A stretch of DNA of 50,511 bases from Comamonadaceae bacterium (GCA_947374535.1 CANCCJ010000011.1:1-50511), one strand, 5' to 3'; shown: positions 7,515 to 16,392, numbered from the stretch's first letter. Notes: a model not told the origin generated them from the letters alone. Program-made: numbers and translations.

Positions 7515-10315
7515 TCCTGACGTGGTGGAAAAAATGCACTCTTGTTGAGAATTTCTTGCGCAACTTGGAAGGCCTTTGCATAGTCGTAATTGTTGATGGC
7601 ACTCTCCAAATAGCTCATTTGCACTTTATCAATACTGGCTCTCAGCAGTGATAAGTTTTCTTTGATCGTTTGATTCGCTTTGAAGTCTCCCTCTTTTATT
7701 GCAGGCATCAATTCAGTCAAGATGCGACTGGCTTCCATCATGTCACCCGTCATGGGTGTCGCATCGTCTTGTTTTTGTATTTTCTCTACGTGGGAAGCTA
7801 GTATTTTTTGAGCTTCAGTAATTTCATCGATAAGCTTTGTGACTTTTGTTTCGCCAGAGCTTAAAGCTGCCTCTAGCTTAGCGGCTGCTGCTTGAATTTG
7901 TACCAACCCCAATGTGCCAGCTGAGCCTTTTAACGTGTGCGCGATACGAGTGGGCTCTTCAATCAAGTGTTGATCCAGCTGTTTTTTGAGTGTGAACATA
8001 TCGTCATCATGACGTTGCACAAATTCCCTTAATAACGGCCAGTATTTATCAATTTTTCCCCTCACACTCGTCAGGCCGCGATTGATGTCGAGTCCTTGAA
8101 TTTCAATCAATCGAGCATACAAATCCGTATGGGAAATATTGCTGTTAGAGACTGGTGTTGGAATAGATTGAAATATCAAAGGTGAAATATTGGTCGATTT
8201 AGGTAACCATTTCAGCATGGTCGCAAACAACGCGATTGGGTCAACCGGTTGTCCAACAAAATCATTCATGCCCGCTTCGGTGCAACGATGTCTGTATTCT
8301 TCAAATATATTTGCCGTCAAGGCCAAGATCGGCAGTTCTTGTCTATCCGGCATTAAACGAATTTTTTGCGTTGCTTCAATGCCATCCATGATGGGCATTT
8401 GGATATCCATCAATACCAAGTCATAGCGATTTTCTCGTACCTTATCGATGGCTTGCTGACCGTCGCTAGCGATGTCAACGGTCAGGCCTGCTTCTATCAA
8501 TAAAACCTTCGCCACTTCTTGATTGATAGGGTCATCTTCTACCAATAAGATGCGAGCGCCGACATGACGGTCACGAATTTCTTGTTCCGCATCCCCGACC
8601 GTGTCAACGGCAACTTGTTCGCCTTTTTGCAGCCGTGCTGTAAACCAGAACAAACTTCCTTGACCTACTTGGCTTTCCACGCCCACACTTCCGCCCATCA
8701 TTTCTGCCAGCCTTTGTGTGATCGCCAGTCCAAGTCCAGTGCCACCGTACTTCCTTGTAGTTGAAGCATCGACCTGCTTAAAAGCTTGGAAAAGTTCCGA
8801 AATTTTTTCTGCGGCGATACCAATCCCAGTGTCTTGTACTTCAAAACGAATGAGTACGCCTTGTTCACCGCATGGTTCCTCCAAGAGTTTGCAGCGCAGT
8901 GAAATAGTCCCTTGATCGGTAAATTTCAGCGCATTGCTTGCGTAATTCAGCAGTGCTTGACGTAATCGTGTTTGATCCCCGATGAGCCAATGCGGTGCGT
9001 TGTCGTAATCTACGGTGATGCTCAACCCCTTGGCTTTGGCTGCATCTTCTAGCAATGAGCGTGTGTGATCAAGCACCGCGCTAACAGGAAAGCTCATTTT
9101 TTCCAAAGTGAACGTGCCATTCTCGATTTTTGAAAAATCCAAGATGTCATTGATGATGGACAGCAAATGCCGACTGGCCACGGCGATTTTGTCTAATCGT
9201 TCGCTTTGTTCTGGTGTGGGGTTGTTACGTTTCAATAAATAGGTCAGGCCCAAAATTGCATTCATAGGGGTGCGAATTTCGTGGCTCATGTTCGCGAAGA
9301 AACGAGTTTTTATCTTGTCGAGTTCGGTGGTTTTTTTATATAAACGTGTGAGTTCAGCATTCGTTGCTTTATCACGTAGGTGAGACTTCACCAGCTCAGC
9401 ATATAACTGCGTATTTTCGACAAGTAAAACAATCAAGACGAAGGCTGCGGCCCAGAGTCCGTACACACGGCCGCTGTAAAAACCTAGGTCATATCGACCA
9501 TGATTGAACACAGCGGCCAAGCCTATGTCGAATACCCAAGTGACACAGACGACCATGAGCCATAAATCAAGAATAGTGTGTGGTTTTGCATACCAAAGGA
9601 CGGCCAGAGCAATCGCACTCAACGCGCACACGCCCGTGACCACTAGCAGCATGGCCGTGGTGTAGTGGTTGCCATCCATGATGGGGGGTAATGCTGAAGC
9701 ACCGAGTGTTGTGATCCAAGTCAATCCGATGACGGTGATCAATACATAAGCGGTCGATAAGAGCGCACCAGAAAATCCTCGCCATTTGCTGATTTGACTG
9801 ATCTCTGGGCTGGGCTTGAGTTGTGCATAGGCGATCACCATGATTGGAAATCCAGCATGCCAAAACATATACATCCACGCCGTCGTTTGTGGAGTTGCTT
9901 CGAGTAGGCCAGTTGCCGTAAAAAGGTCTGGAAAACTCAGTGCGTGTACGACCGCCATACAGGCTGAGAATAAGTAGCCAATCGCCAGCGGCAGCAATGC
10001 GCGCATACCCAGAATGTTGAATTGTGCAAAGAGCAAAACTGCGGTGATGAGATCAATGATGATCAGCGCAGATTGATATCCTGCAATGAATGCGGGCATG
10101 GGTGCCAGTTGTGTTTTTGCAAATGGCAAAAACATCAAGAACATGGCGGTAGAGACACCTACGACCCAAAGAGGCAATCGCCAATCTGGTGGCTGCGCGA
10201 ACGTCGAGACTAAAAAACCGCCCTTCGAGGTCATCGTGGCCTCTTGCGTTGAGGTTGGCTCAAGTGACAGAGTTGTGGCTTGAGCTGTTTCTACAGAGTC
10301 CAAGTAATCTCCCAT
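7511..10315 (-). CDS. Hybrid histidine kinase: MASE4-like membrane sensor, HisKA, HATPase, REC, Hpt
   Basis: A 934-residue membrane kinase. Residues about 45-300 hold around eight hydrophobic helices resembling a MASE4 sensor. HisKA follows with the phospho-His near 345 (M-S-H-E-I-R-T-P), then HATPase with the N box (N-Y-A-S-N-A-L-K-F), D-T-G-I-G and G-G-T-G-L-G-L, then a receiver at about 586-705 with Asp near 636 (L-M-D-I-Q-M-P), then Hpt with H near 792 (A-H-T-L-K-G-S-A-G). In the receiver the normally invariant Lys before Pro is Gln (D-F-V-G-Q-P-V-D, about residue 689). A perfect FNR-type box lies 106-119 bp upstream. The start could be ATG at 10315 or codon 28. The ligand is unknown. Confidence 0.88.
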   Translation of the reverse strand: MGDYLDSVETAQATTLSLEPTSTQEATMTSKGGFLVSTFAQPPDWRLPLWVVGVSTAMFLMFLPFAKTQLAPMPAFIAGYQSALIIIDLITAVLLFAQFNILGMRALLPLAIGYLFSACMAVVHALSFPDLFTATGLLEATPQTTAWMYMFWHAGFPIMVIAYAQLKPSPEISQISKWRGFSGALLSTAYVLITVIGLTWITTLGASALPPIMDGNHYTTAMLLVVTGVCALSAIALAVLWYAKPHTILDLWLMVVCVTWVFDIGLAAVFNHGRYDLGFYSGRVYGLWAAAFVLIVLLVENTQLYAELVKSHLRDKATNAELTRLYKKTTELDKIKTRFFANMSHEIRTPMNAILGLTYLLKRNNPTPEQSERLDKIAVASRHLLSIINDILDFSKIENGTFTLEKMSFPVSAVLDHTRSLLEDAAKAKGLSITVDYDNAPHWLIGDQTRLRQALLNYASNALKFTDQGTISLRCKLLEEPCGEQGVLIRFEVQDTGIGIAAEKISELFQAFKQVDASTTRKYGGTGLGLAITQRLAEMMGGSVGVESQVGQGSLFWFTARLQKGEQVAVDTVGDAEQEIRDRHVGARILLVEDDPINQEVAKVLLIEAGLTVDIASDGQQAIDKVRENRYDLVLMDIQMPIMDGIEATQKIRLMPDRQELPILALTANIFEEYRHRCTEAGMNDFVGQPVDPIALFATMLKWLPKSTNISPLIFQSIPTPVSNSNISHTDLYARLIEIQGLDINRGLTSVRGKIDKYWPLLREFVQRHDDDMFTLKKQLDQHLIEEPTRIAHTLKGSAGTLGLVQIQAAAAKLEAALSSGETKVTKLIDEITEAQKILASHVEKIQKQDDATPMTGDMMEASRILTELMPAIKEGDFKANQTIKENLSLLRASIDKVQMSYLESAINNYDYAKAFQVAQEILNKSAFFPPRQE

Positions 10316-10420
10316 GTAACGGTTGTCCCTTCATGAGCGCAATGAATCTTTGGATTTATATTCAGGTTGAGCGTTTTGACTAACTTTGCTAGATCTTCAT
10401 TATTTTGTAGCGTAAACAAG

Positions 10421-10434
10421 TTGATCTATATCAA
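10421..10434. promoter_or_regulatory. Perfect FNR/ANR-type box
   Basis: TTGATCTATATCAA matches the FNR/ANR consensus TTGAT-N4-ATCAA exactly, on both half sites. It is centred about 112 bp upstream of the hybrid kinase start codon, and an AATAAT that could serve as -10 for that gene lies at 10399-10404. The 10316-10633 stretch holds no recognisable protein gene, so the kinase is the likely target; the SRP RNA gene reads towards the box but away from its own promoter. Whether FNR activates or represses is not clear from spacing. Confidence 0.6.
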
Positions 10435-10633
10435 TGTCTTTTAAATCAGCGCGCGCATGAATTCACGATGCGGATACAGAACGAGTCGCTGCAATGAAAC
10501 AAGCCGGAGAGTTGAGCCATAAATGTTGGCCACGTCAGGGTTACGTGTCACATCAAGGTGCTACAAAATAAGTGTTTCAATGGCCCCGAAGTCTGGGAGG
10601 CCACATGAAAACTCAGATTGTTCTAAATAAGGT

Positions 10634-10727
10634 GACGGGCCCGACCCCCAGCACTGGCTCCACAGTTAGGGCTGCTCGGTTCCCCGCCTGACCCGGTTGG
10701 CCGCTTCACCATGTGGGGAGGCCCGTC
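10634..10727 (-). ncRNA. ffs: Signal recognition particle RNA (4.5S type)
   Basis: The minus strand carries the conserved 4.5S core: G-G-T-C-A-G-G, a three-base stem, a GGAA tetraloop, the closing stem and A-G-C-A-G-C-C (around 10673-10697). The outer ends pair: GACGGGCC at the 5' end with GGCCCGTC at the 3' end, giving an RNA of about 95-100 bases. A TACAAT at 10735-10740 fits a -10 box, placing the start near 10728. This RNA with Ffh targets membrane proteins to the translocon. It is divergent from dnaX, only about 35 bp from the dnaX start, so the two promoters must overlap. Confidence 0.9.
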
Positions 10728-10762
10728 GAGGTCTATTGTAGGTCACATAGAATGGCCGGCTT

Positions 10763-12553
10763 ATGTCGTACCTCGTGCTCGCCCGCAAATATCGTCCAAA
10801 AACCTTCACTGAGATGGTGGGCCAAGAGCACGTCGTGCAGGCGCTGACCAACGCGCTGACCACCCAACGTTTGCACCACGCGTATTTGTTCACCGGTACT
10901 CGCGGTGTGGGTAAGACCACGGTGTCGCGCGTGCTGGCCAAATCTCTCAACTGCCAAGGCGTGGACGGTACGGGAGGCATCACCGCCAACCCTTGCGGCG
11001 TGTGCCAAGCTTGTACCGACATCGATGCGGGCCGCTTTGTGGATTACACCGAACTTGACGCGGCCTCTAACCGTGGTGTCGATGAAGTGCAAAGTCTGCT
11101 GGAGCAGGCGGTTTACAAACCTGTGCAAGGCCGCTTCAAAGTCTTCATGATTGACGAGGTGCACATGCTCACCAACACCGCGTTCAACGCGATGTTGAAG
11201 ACACTCGAAGAGCCGCCCGAATATTTGAAATTTGTGCTCGCCACGACTGACCCGCAAAAAGTGCCGGTCACCGTGTTGTCGCGCTGCTTGCAGTTCAACC
11301 TGCGACCCATGGCCCCAGAGACGGTACTGGAGCACTTGGGTCATGTGTTGGGCCAAGAAAACATCGCCTCTGAGCCCCAAGCCTTGCGCCTGCTGGCCCG
11401 TGCTGCGCGCGGTTCGATGCGCGACGCGCTGAGCTTGACGGACCAGGCCATTGCTTATGGTGGTGGCCAGTTGCAAGAAGCCGCCGTGCGCCAAATGTTG
11501 GGCAGCGCTGACCGCTCGCATGTGTTTCGCTTGATCGAGGCCTTGGCCCACGGCGATGGTAAATCGGTGGTGGAAACCTCTGAAGCTTTGCGCCTCAATG
11601 GCCTGAGCGCTGCTGCCACCCTAGAAGACATGTCGATGGTTTTGCAGCGCATGGCCGTGATGCAAGCCGTGCCTGACATGGGCGAGGGCGATGCCGCCGA
11701 CCCCGAAGCCGCTGAGATAGCGCGCTTGGCCGGTGTGATGCCAGCTGATGAAACGCAGCTGCTGTACAGCATCAGCCTGCATGGCCGCCAAGAGCTTGGC
11801 TTGGCTCCAGACGAATATGCAGCACTGACCATGGTGCTACTGCGTTTGCTGGCATTCAAACCGCAAGGCTCCGTTGCAGCTTCGGCCCCGGCTGAAAAAA
11901 AAACTCTAATTAATCCGCAGCGGGAGCGCCAACCCGAGACACAACCCGTAGCGCCCGTGCAAGCCTTGCCTGTGCGCGACATGCAACCCCGTGAAGTGGC
12001 TCCTTGGGAAGACGACCCTAGTTACTACGATCCCGAAGGTGGCAACAGCCCACGCCACGACCACGACTCAGATGCCGCTGTTGTCGCCATGCCGGTACGC
12101 CAGCAAGCCGAACCCAGTGCTGCATTCGAGCGCCCAACCCCAACGACCGAAGTGCCGCAAATCGTGGCTACGCCAGAAGGTGAGTTTTGGCATAAGTTGG
12201 TGATGGACATGTCCACCGCCGAAACCATCAACGCCTTGGTGCGCGAGCTGGGTTTGCAGTCGCAACTGGTTGCCCGTGACACCGATACTTGGATGCTGCG
12301 CGTCGAGCGTGAATCGCTCAACAGCACCATGAGTCGTGAGCGTTTGCAAACAGCATTGGCCACTGCGGGCTACCCCGTGCGCTTGGTGGTCGAAATTGGC
12401 CGCGTACAAGACAGCCCCGCCAAACGCAACGCCGCTGCGGCTGCCGAGCGTCAAGCGGGTGCCGAGGCCATCATCCTCAACGATCCCTACGTACAGGGCT
12501 TGATGCGCGACTACGGGGCCAAAATCGTGCCTGGCAGCATCAAACCGGTTTAA
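10763..12553 (+). CDS. dnaX: DNA polymerase III subunits tau/gamma
   Basis: A 596-residue clamp-loader ATPase. Walker A G-T-R-G-V-G-K-T-T is near residue 45, a four-Cys zinc site follows (about 64-90), Walker B is V-F-M-I-D-E-V-H and the S-R-C sensor motif is in L-S-R-C-L-Q-F. Domain III ends near 370, then comes a low-complexity linker and a tau-specific C-terminal part. A run of nine A bases (11895-11903) lies at the start of the linker, codons 378-381. Slippage there gives stops within one to four codons in either other frame and would make a gamma-like protein of about 383 residues. It begins the dnaX-ybaB-recR operon. Confidence 0.95.
   Translation: MSYLVLARKYRPKTFTEMVGQEHVVQALTNALTTQRLHHAYLFTGTRGVGKTTVSRVLAKSLNCQGVDGTGGITANPCGVCQACTDIDAGRFVDYTELDAASNRGVDEVQSLLEQAVYKPVQGRFKVFMIDEVHMLTNTAFNAMLKTLEEPPEYLKFVLATTDPQKVPVTVLSRCLQFNLRPMAPETVLEHLGHVLGQENIASEPQALRLLARAARGSMRDALSLTDQAIAYGGGQLQEAAVRQMLGSADRSHVFRLIEALAHGDGKSVVETSEALRLNGLSAAATLEDMSMVLQRMAVMQAVPDMGEGDAADPEAAEIARLAGVMPADETQLLYSISLHGRQELGLAPDEYAALTMVLLRLLAFKPQGSVAASAPAEKKTLINPQRERQPETQPVAPVQALPVRDMQPREVAPWEDDPSYYDPEGGNSPRHDHDSDAAVVAMPVRQQAEPSAAFERPTPTTEVPQIVATPEGEFWHKLVMDMSTAETINALVRELGLQSQLVARDTDTWMLRVERESLNSTMSRERLQTALATAGYPVRLVVEIGRVQDSPAKRNAAAAAERQAGAEAIILNDPYVQGLMRDYGAKIVPGSIKPV
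11895..11903 (+). other. A9 slippery run inside dnaX (candidate tau/gamma switch)
   Basis: Nine consecutive A bases encode E-K-K-T at the domain III/linker border. In the -1 frame (or after one added base in the mRNA) the reading is N-S-N then TAA at 11911-11913. In the +1 frame it is L then TAA at 11907-11909. Homopolymer A runs at this place are known to make gamma by transcript slippage in Thermus dnaX and by ribosomal frameshift at an A-run in E. coli. Its use here is inferred. Confidence 0.65.
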
Positions 12554-12582
12554 GTTTTTTAGTTTTTTAAAAGGAAAAATTC

Positions 12583-12906
12583 ATGTTCAACAAGGGACAA
12601 CTCTCCGGCCTAATGAAGCAAGCCCAAGCCATGCAAGAAAACCTGAAAAAGGCGCAAGAAGAACTGGCCTTCGTGGAAGTCACCGGCGAATCGGGTTCTG
12701 GCTTGGTTAAGGTCTTGATGACCTGCAAGCATGATGTCAAACGCATCACCATCGATCCCAGCCTGTTGACTGACGACAAAGACATGCTCGAAGATTTGGT
12801 GGCTGCTGCTTTCAACGATGCCGTGCGCAAAGCAGCCGAGACCAGCGAAGCCAAGATGAGCAAGCTCACCGCTGGTTTGCCCCCTGGCCTGAAGCTGCCG
12901 TTCTAA
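12583..12906 (+). CDS. ybaB: YbaB/EbfC nucleoid-associated protein
   Basis: A 107-residue protein of the YbaB/EbfC family, which forms dimers and binds DNA. It has the usual layout: an N-terminal helix ([18 protein letters not shown]), a beta sheet with V-x-V-T-G-E-x-G-S-G-L-V-K-V and the D-P-S-L-L turn, then a C-terminal helix and a P-P-G-x-x-L-P end. It sits between dnaX and recR as in most proteobacteria; an AAGGA ribosome site precedes ATG 12583, and its stop TAA directly abuts the recR ATG. Exact role in the cell is not settled for the family. Confidence 0.93.
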   Translation: MFNKGQLSGLMKQAQAMQENLKKAQEELAFVEVTGESGSGLVKVLMTCKHDVKRITIDPSLLTDDKDMLEDLVAAAFNDAVRKAAETSEAKMSKLTAGLPPGLKLPF

Positions 12907-13503
12907 ATGAGCGATACGTCTGTGCTTGAAGGCCTGATTCAGGCCTTGCGCCGTTTGCCCGGCGTAGGGGTGAAATCGGCCTCTCGTATGGCGTATCACT
13001 TGTTGCAGCATGACCGCGAGGGCGCCGAGGTGATCTCGCAGGCCTTGCACCAAGCTGCGAGCCAAGTGCAGCATTGCGAGAGTTGCCATACCTTCACTAC
13101 CCAGCTTGTGTGTGACACCTGCTTGGATGATGGGCGTGACACCACCCGCTTGTGCGTGGTGGAGACCCCTGCCGACCAATCCGCTGTAGAACGCACCGCC
13201 GCTTACAAGGGCCAGTACTTTGTCTTGATGGGACGTATCAGCCCCTTGGATGGTTTTGGTCCTAAAGACATTGGCTTGCAAAAGCTGATCGCGCGTGCCA
13301 GCGATGGCGTGGTCAAAGAAGTCATCTTGGCCACTAACTTCACCGCGGAGGGGGAGGCCACCGCCCACGTCTTGGGCGAGGCCTTAAAGAAGCGCGGTGT
13401 GCAAGTGACCCGTTTAGCCCGTGGCGTGCCCGTGGGCAGTGAGCTGGAATACGTGGACTTGGGCACCATTGCCCATGCGCTGGTGGACAGGCGCGACGCC
13501 TAA
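12907..13503 (+). CDS. recR: Recombination mediator RecR
   Basis: A 198-residue RecR, which works with RecF/RecO to load RecA at gaps. The N-terminal helix-hairpin-helix is in [12 protein letters not shown], the four-Cys zinc site follows (C-E-S-C ... C-D-T-C), then a Toprim domain starting L-C-V-V-E-T-P-A-D and the [11 protein letters not shown] loop. Length is normal for the family. It starts at the base after the ybaB stop, so translation is coupled. It converges on mltD with only six bases between stop codons, so no separate terminator is visible. Confidence 0.95.
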   Translation: MSDTSVLEGLIQALRRLPGVGVKSASRMAYHLLQHDREGAEVISQALHQAASQVQHCESCHTFTTQLVCDTCLDDGRDTTRLCVVETPADQSAVERTAAYKGQYFVLMGRISPLDGFGPKDIGLQKLIARASDGVVKEVILATNFTAEGEATAHVLGEALKKRGVQVTRLARGVPVGSELEYVDLGTIAHALVDRRDA

Positions 13504-13509
13504 ACCAGC

Positions 13510-14850
13510 TTACTTCTTGGCGATTTTGATATCGCCATGTCCTTTTTTCTCAGCCATTTGCTTTTTGCCAGCGCCTTTGCCCCCTTTGGCTGATGCCAGC
13601 TTCGTTCCTTTGGCGTTTTTGCCGCCTTTGGAAGATGCTTTGCGCTTGGCCACGGCTTCGGGTGACAGGTCCAAGTAACCGTTGTCAGCCACTTGCGCCG
13701 TCACATCGCCCAGCATATTGGCGGTGCGTGGCACCAACAAAGCTGATCCCGCTTTGATCAACATGCGGGGTGGAATGTTGTTGATGGCGCGGAAGTCAGC
13801 TTCGCCCATGTTGACGCGCTTCGCGGCATCAGCCACTTTCATCGTAGAAGGCGCAATCCAAGCGGTCCATGAGGCCATACGCCCTAGGTTGGAGGCTTCA
13901 TAGTTGCGTTGGAACACCTCTGCATTGTCCCAGGGCAGCAAGATGTTGGGCGAGCCTGCCGCCAGCAACACGGGGCGGTGTGCGGAGGGGTTCAAGGCTT
14001 TGAAATCATCGGTTGAAATCTCGGCCATCTTGGCGGCCACGCTCACGTCCATGTCACGCGGCAAGGGCACGCTTTGAAAATAGGGGTGGTTGGGAATGCT
14101 GGGCAGGACCACGCTGAACATGGGCGGGTTGCCCACGATGTTTTTCATCGCCTGCAGTTTAGGCACGTACATGCGAGTTTCCATCGGCATGTTCAGGTCG
14201 GTGTAGCCGGTGGGCAAGCCAGCGCGCTGGTTGCGTGCGATGGCTTTTTTCACATTGCCTTCGCCCCAGTTGTAGGCGGCCAGGGCCAAATGCCAGTCGC
14301 CAAACATTCTGTGCAGGCGATCTAGGTAGTCCAGCGCTGCGCGGGTGGAGGCTTGTACATCGCGGCGTTCATCGCGGAACACGTTTTGTTTCAAATCAAA
14401 GTTTTTGCCGGTGGCGGGCATGAACTGCCACATGCCACTGGCGCGTGCGCTAGACACGGCTTGTGGGTTGAAGGCGCTCTCGACGAAAGGCAGCAAAGCC
14501 AATTCGGTGGGCATCTTGCGTGCTTCGAGCTCTTCAACAATGTGATACAGGTATTTACTGGAGCGCTCACTCATGCGCTGTAAATAATCCGGCTTGTTGG
14601 CATACCACTGCGTGCGGTCATTGACCAAGTCGCTGTCCAAGTCGGGCATTTGATAGCCCCTACGAATGCGTTCCCATAAGTCGTTGGGTAGGTTCAATTG
14701 CGCCACACCATCGCGTTTGGCGTTGCCTTTGGTGATGGGGCTCAGGCCATTGGCGTTGGCAGCGCCTTGCTCGGGCAAGTTGGCGCAACCAGTGAGTAGG
14801 ACTAGGCTGAAGCTGAGACAGACACTTAAAGCGGCGAGTAGAAATCTCAT
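13510..14850 (-). CDS. mltD: Membrane-bound lytic murein transglycosylase D (lipoprotein)
   Basis: A 446-residue lipoprotein that cleaves peptidoglycan. The signal peptide ends in the lipobox L-T-G-C near residue 20. The SLT catalytic domain follows, with the Glu in P-F-V-E-S-A-F-N-P, G-M-W-Q-F-M-P-x-T and A-A-Y-N-W-G-E-G-N. The later part has weak LysM-like repeats and a Lys/Gly/Ala-rich tail of about 45 residues that could bind wall or nucleic acid. I chose ATG 14850 because it overlaps the gloB stop as ATGA and starts directly at the signal peptide; ATG 14868 would add six residues. Confidence 0.92.
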   Translation of the reverse strand: MRFLLAALSVCLSFSLVLLTGCANLPEQGAANANGLSPITKGNAKRDGVAQLNLPNDLWERIRRGYQMPDLDSDLVNDRTQWYANKPDYLQRMSERSSKYLYHIVEELEARKMPTELALLPFVESAFNPQAVSSARASGMWQFMPATGKNFDLKQNVFRDERRDVQASTRAALDYLDRLHRMFGDWHLALAAYNWGEGNVKKAIARNQRAGLPTGYTDLNMPMETRMYVPKLQAMKNIVGNPPMFSVVLPSIPNHPYFQSVPLPRDMDVSVAAKMAEISTDDFKALNPSAHRPVLLAAGSPNILLPWDNAEVFQRNYEASNLGRMASWTAWIAPSTMKVADAAKRVNMGEADFRAINNIPPRMLIKAGSALLVPRTANMLGDVTAQVADNGYLDLSPEAVAKRKASSKGGKNAKGTKLASAKGGKGAGKKQMAEKKGHGDIKIAKK

Positions 14851-15629
14851 CTGAATTCGTTCTTCCATTCACGAAGGGCTGCAAAGACAGCCACGTCATC
14901 GGTTTGTTCGAGCGCTGAGAGCTCAGCGTGGTGTGCAACGGCATGTCGCACTTGAGAATGTCGAGCCCGTAAAAACGGGTTGATTTGCAATTCAGTGCCA
15001 AGCTGGGCAGGCAGGGTGGGCGTTCCCTGGGCTCTGAGTTGTTGGCACTGCGCCATGTATCTTTGCAGATCTGAGTTGTTGGGTTCTACAGCGAGGGCAA
15101 ATCGCAAGTTAGAAAGAGTGTACTCGTGGGCGCAACACACCCGAGTTTGGGGGGGTAATACCGCCAAACTGTCGAGCGAAGCCAGCATTTGTGCAGGCGT
15201 GCCCTCAAAAATGCGCCCGCAGCCCCCTGAAAATAAGGTATCACCGCAAAACAGCACAGGACTTGGCGTGGCATCGGGCAGAAAGTACGCCACATGTCCT
15301 GCGGTGTGGCCCGGCACGTCCAATACCTGCACCGTTTGGCCGAGCAGGGACAGCTGGTCGCCTTGCATGACGGGGGTGAATGGGGCGGGCACTTCTTCGC
15401 GGGCAGGGCCAAACACTTGGGCACCAGTAGCCAAGTGGAGTTCGCTCACACCTCCCACATGGTCAGCGTGGTGGTGGGTGACTAGAATCGCGACCAAAGT
15501 CAGCCCCTCACGGGCCAGCGCCTGCAACACAGGCTTGGCGTCACCGGGGTCGACCACCACGGCCTCTTGGCCTTGTTGCCACAACCACAGGTAGTTGTCA
15601 GAGAACGCAGGCAGTGCAATCAGCTTCAT
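14847..15629 (-). CDS. gloB: Hydroxyacylglutathione hydrolase (glyoxalase II)
   Basis: A 260-residue metallo-beta-lactamase-fold enzyme that hydrolyses S-lactoylglutathione to lactate and glutathione, the second step of methylglyoxal detoxification. The metal motif T-H-H-H-A-D-H is near residue 55, followed by G-H-T-A-G-H, G-D-T-L-F-S-G-G-C-G and C-x-H-E-Y-T, and the substrate-binding C-terminus (R-x-x-K-N-x-F-R type) is intact. The family start M-K-L-I-A-L-P is at 15629; a second in-frame ATG lies at 15638. The start codon shares two bases with the start codon of the divergent methyltransferase. It is followed by mltD with an ATGA overlap. Confidence 0.95.
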   Translation of the reverse strand: MKLIALPAFSDNYLWLWQQGQEAVVVDPGDAKPVLQALAREGLTLVAILVTHHHADHVGGVSELHLATGAQVFGPAREEVPAPFTPVMQGDQLSLLGQTVQVLDVPGHTAGHVAYFLPDATPSPVLFCGDTLFSGGCGRIFEGTPAQMLASLDSLAVLPPQTRVCCAHEYTLSNLRFALAVEPNNSDLQRYMAQCQQLRAQGTPTLPAQLGTELQINPFLRARHSQVRHAVAHHAELSALEQTDDVAVFAALREWKNEFR

Positions 15630-16392
15630 GTCATCCACACTTTTAAAAAATGATAGTTTGCCTGATTGGCTGGCGTCCCCCGCAGGCCAGTACCTGCGCG
15701 CCTGGGAGCAAGCTTATTTAGATCGTGCAGTTTCCGATGTGTTTGGTTTTCATGCCCTGCAGCTTGGCATGCCAGTGCTGGATGCGTTGCAAGCCAACCG
15801 CATGCCGCACCGCTGGCTAGGTTGCGATGAACACCCAGCGCCTTGGCCCTTGGGGCGTGAGGTGCTGATGACCAATTACGAGGCCTTGCCTTTTCCAGAT
15901 GCCAGTCTCGATTTGCTGGTGTTGCCTCACACCCTTGAGCTGAGCTACGACCCCCACGCCACCTTGCGCGAAGTGCAGCGCGTGCTGGTGCCTGAAGGGC
16001 GGGTGGTGATTTGTGGCTTCAACCCCAACAGTCTTTGGGGCATGAGTAAAAGCTGCGGGCGTGGGCTTAAAGATGTGGGGCACTTCATTGGCCAAGGCCG
16101 TTTGCGTGATTGGCTGCAGCTGTTGAGTTTTGAGGTGGAATCCACCAGCTTTGGCTGCTACCGACCCGCCGCCAAAACCGAACGCTGGCTGCAGCGCTTG
16201 GAATGGATGGACGCTGCCGGTGTGCGCTGGTGGCCTATTTTGGGTGCGGTGTACGGCGTGGTGGCTGTGAAGCGTGTGCATGGCATGCGGCTCATGTCAC
16301 CTGCTTGGAAACGGGTTGCACCGCGTCCTTCGGTCGTGGTGCCCGCGGCCTCAAACACGGCGACCAAGGTTGCCACAAAAGGGATGGAATGA
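15628..16392 (+). CDS. yafS: SAM-dependent methyltransferase, YafS-like
   Basis: A 254-residue class I methyltransferase-like protein. The second half of the Rossmann fold is clear: [20 protein letters not shown] followed by [16 protein letters not shown]. The first half lacks a plain G-x-G-x-G loop, as in YafS relatives. In E. coli, yafS also lies between gloB and rnhA, so the symbol is used from synteny plus similarity. The substrate is unknown. ATG 15628 overlaps the gloB start on the other strand; an upstream in-frame ATG at 15595 lies inside gloB. Its stop overlaps the rnhA start (ATGA). Confidence 0.8.
   Translation: MSSTLLKNDSLPDWLASPAGQYLRAWEQAYLDRAVSDVFGFHALQLGMPVLDALQANRMPHRWLGCDEHPAPWPLGREVLMTNYEALPFPDASLDLLVLPHTLELSYDPHATLREVQRVLVPEGRVVICGFNPNSLWGMSKSCGRGLKDVGHFIGQGRLRDWLQLLSFEVESTSFGCYRPAAKTERWLQRLEWMDAAGVRWWPILGAVYGVVAVKRVHGMRLMSPAWKRVAPRPSVVVPAASNTATKVATKGME

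Noticed and set aside
10494..10571. A 25-codon open frame on the plus strand between the kinase and the SRP RNA gene
   Set aside because: It has an ATG but no ribosome site, no recognisable motif, and an unremarkable length for chance.
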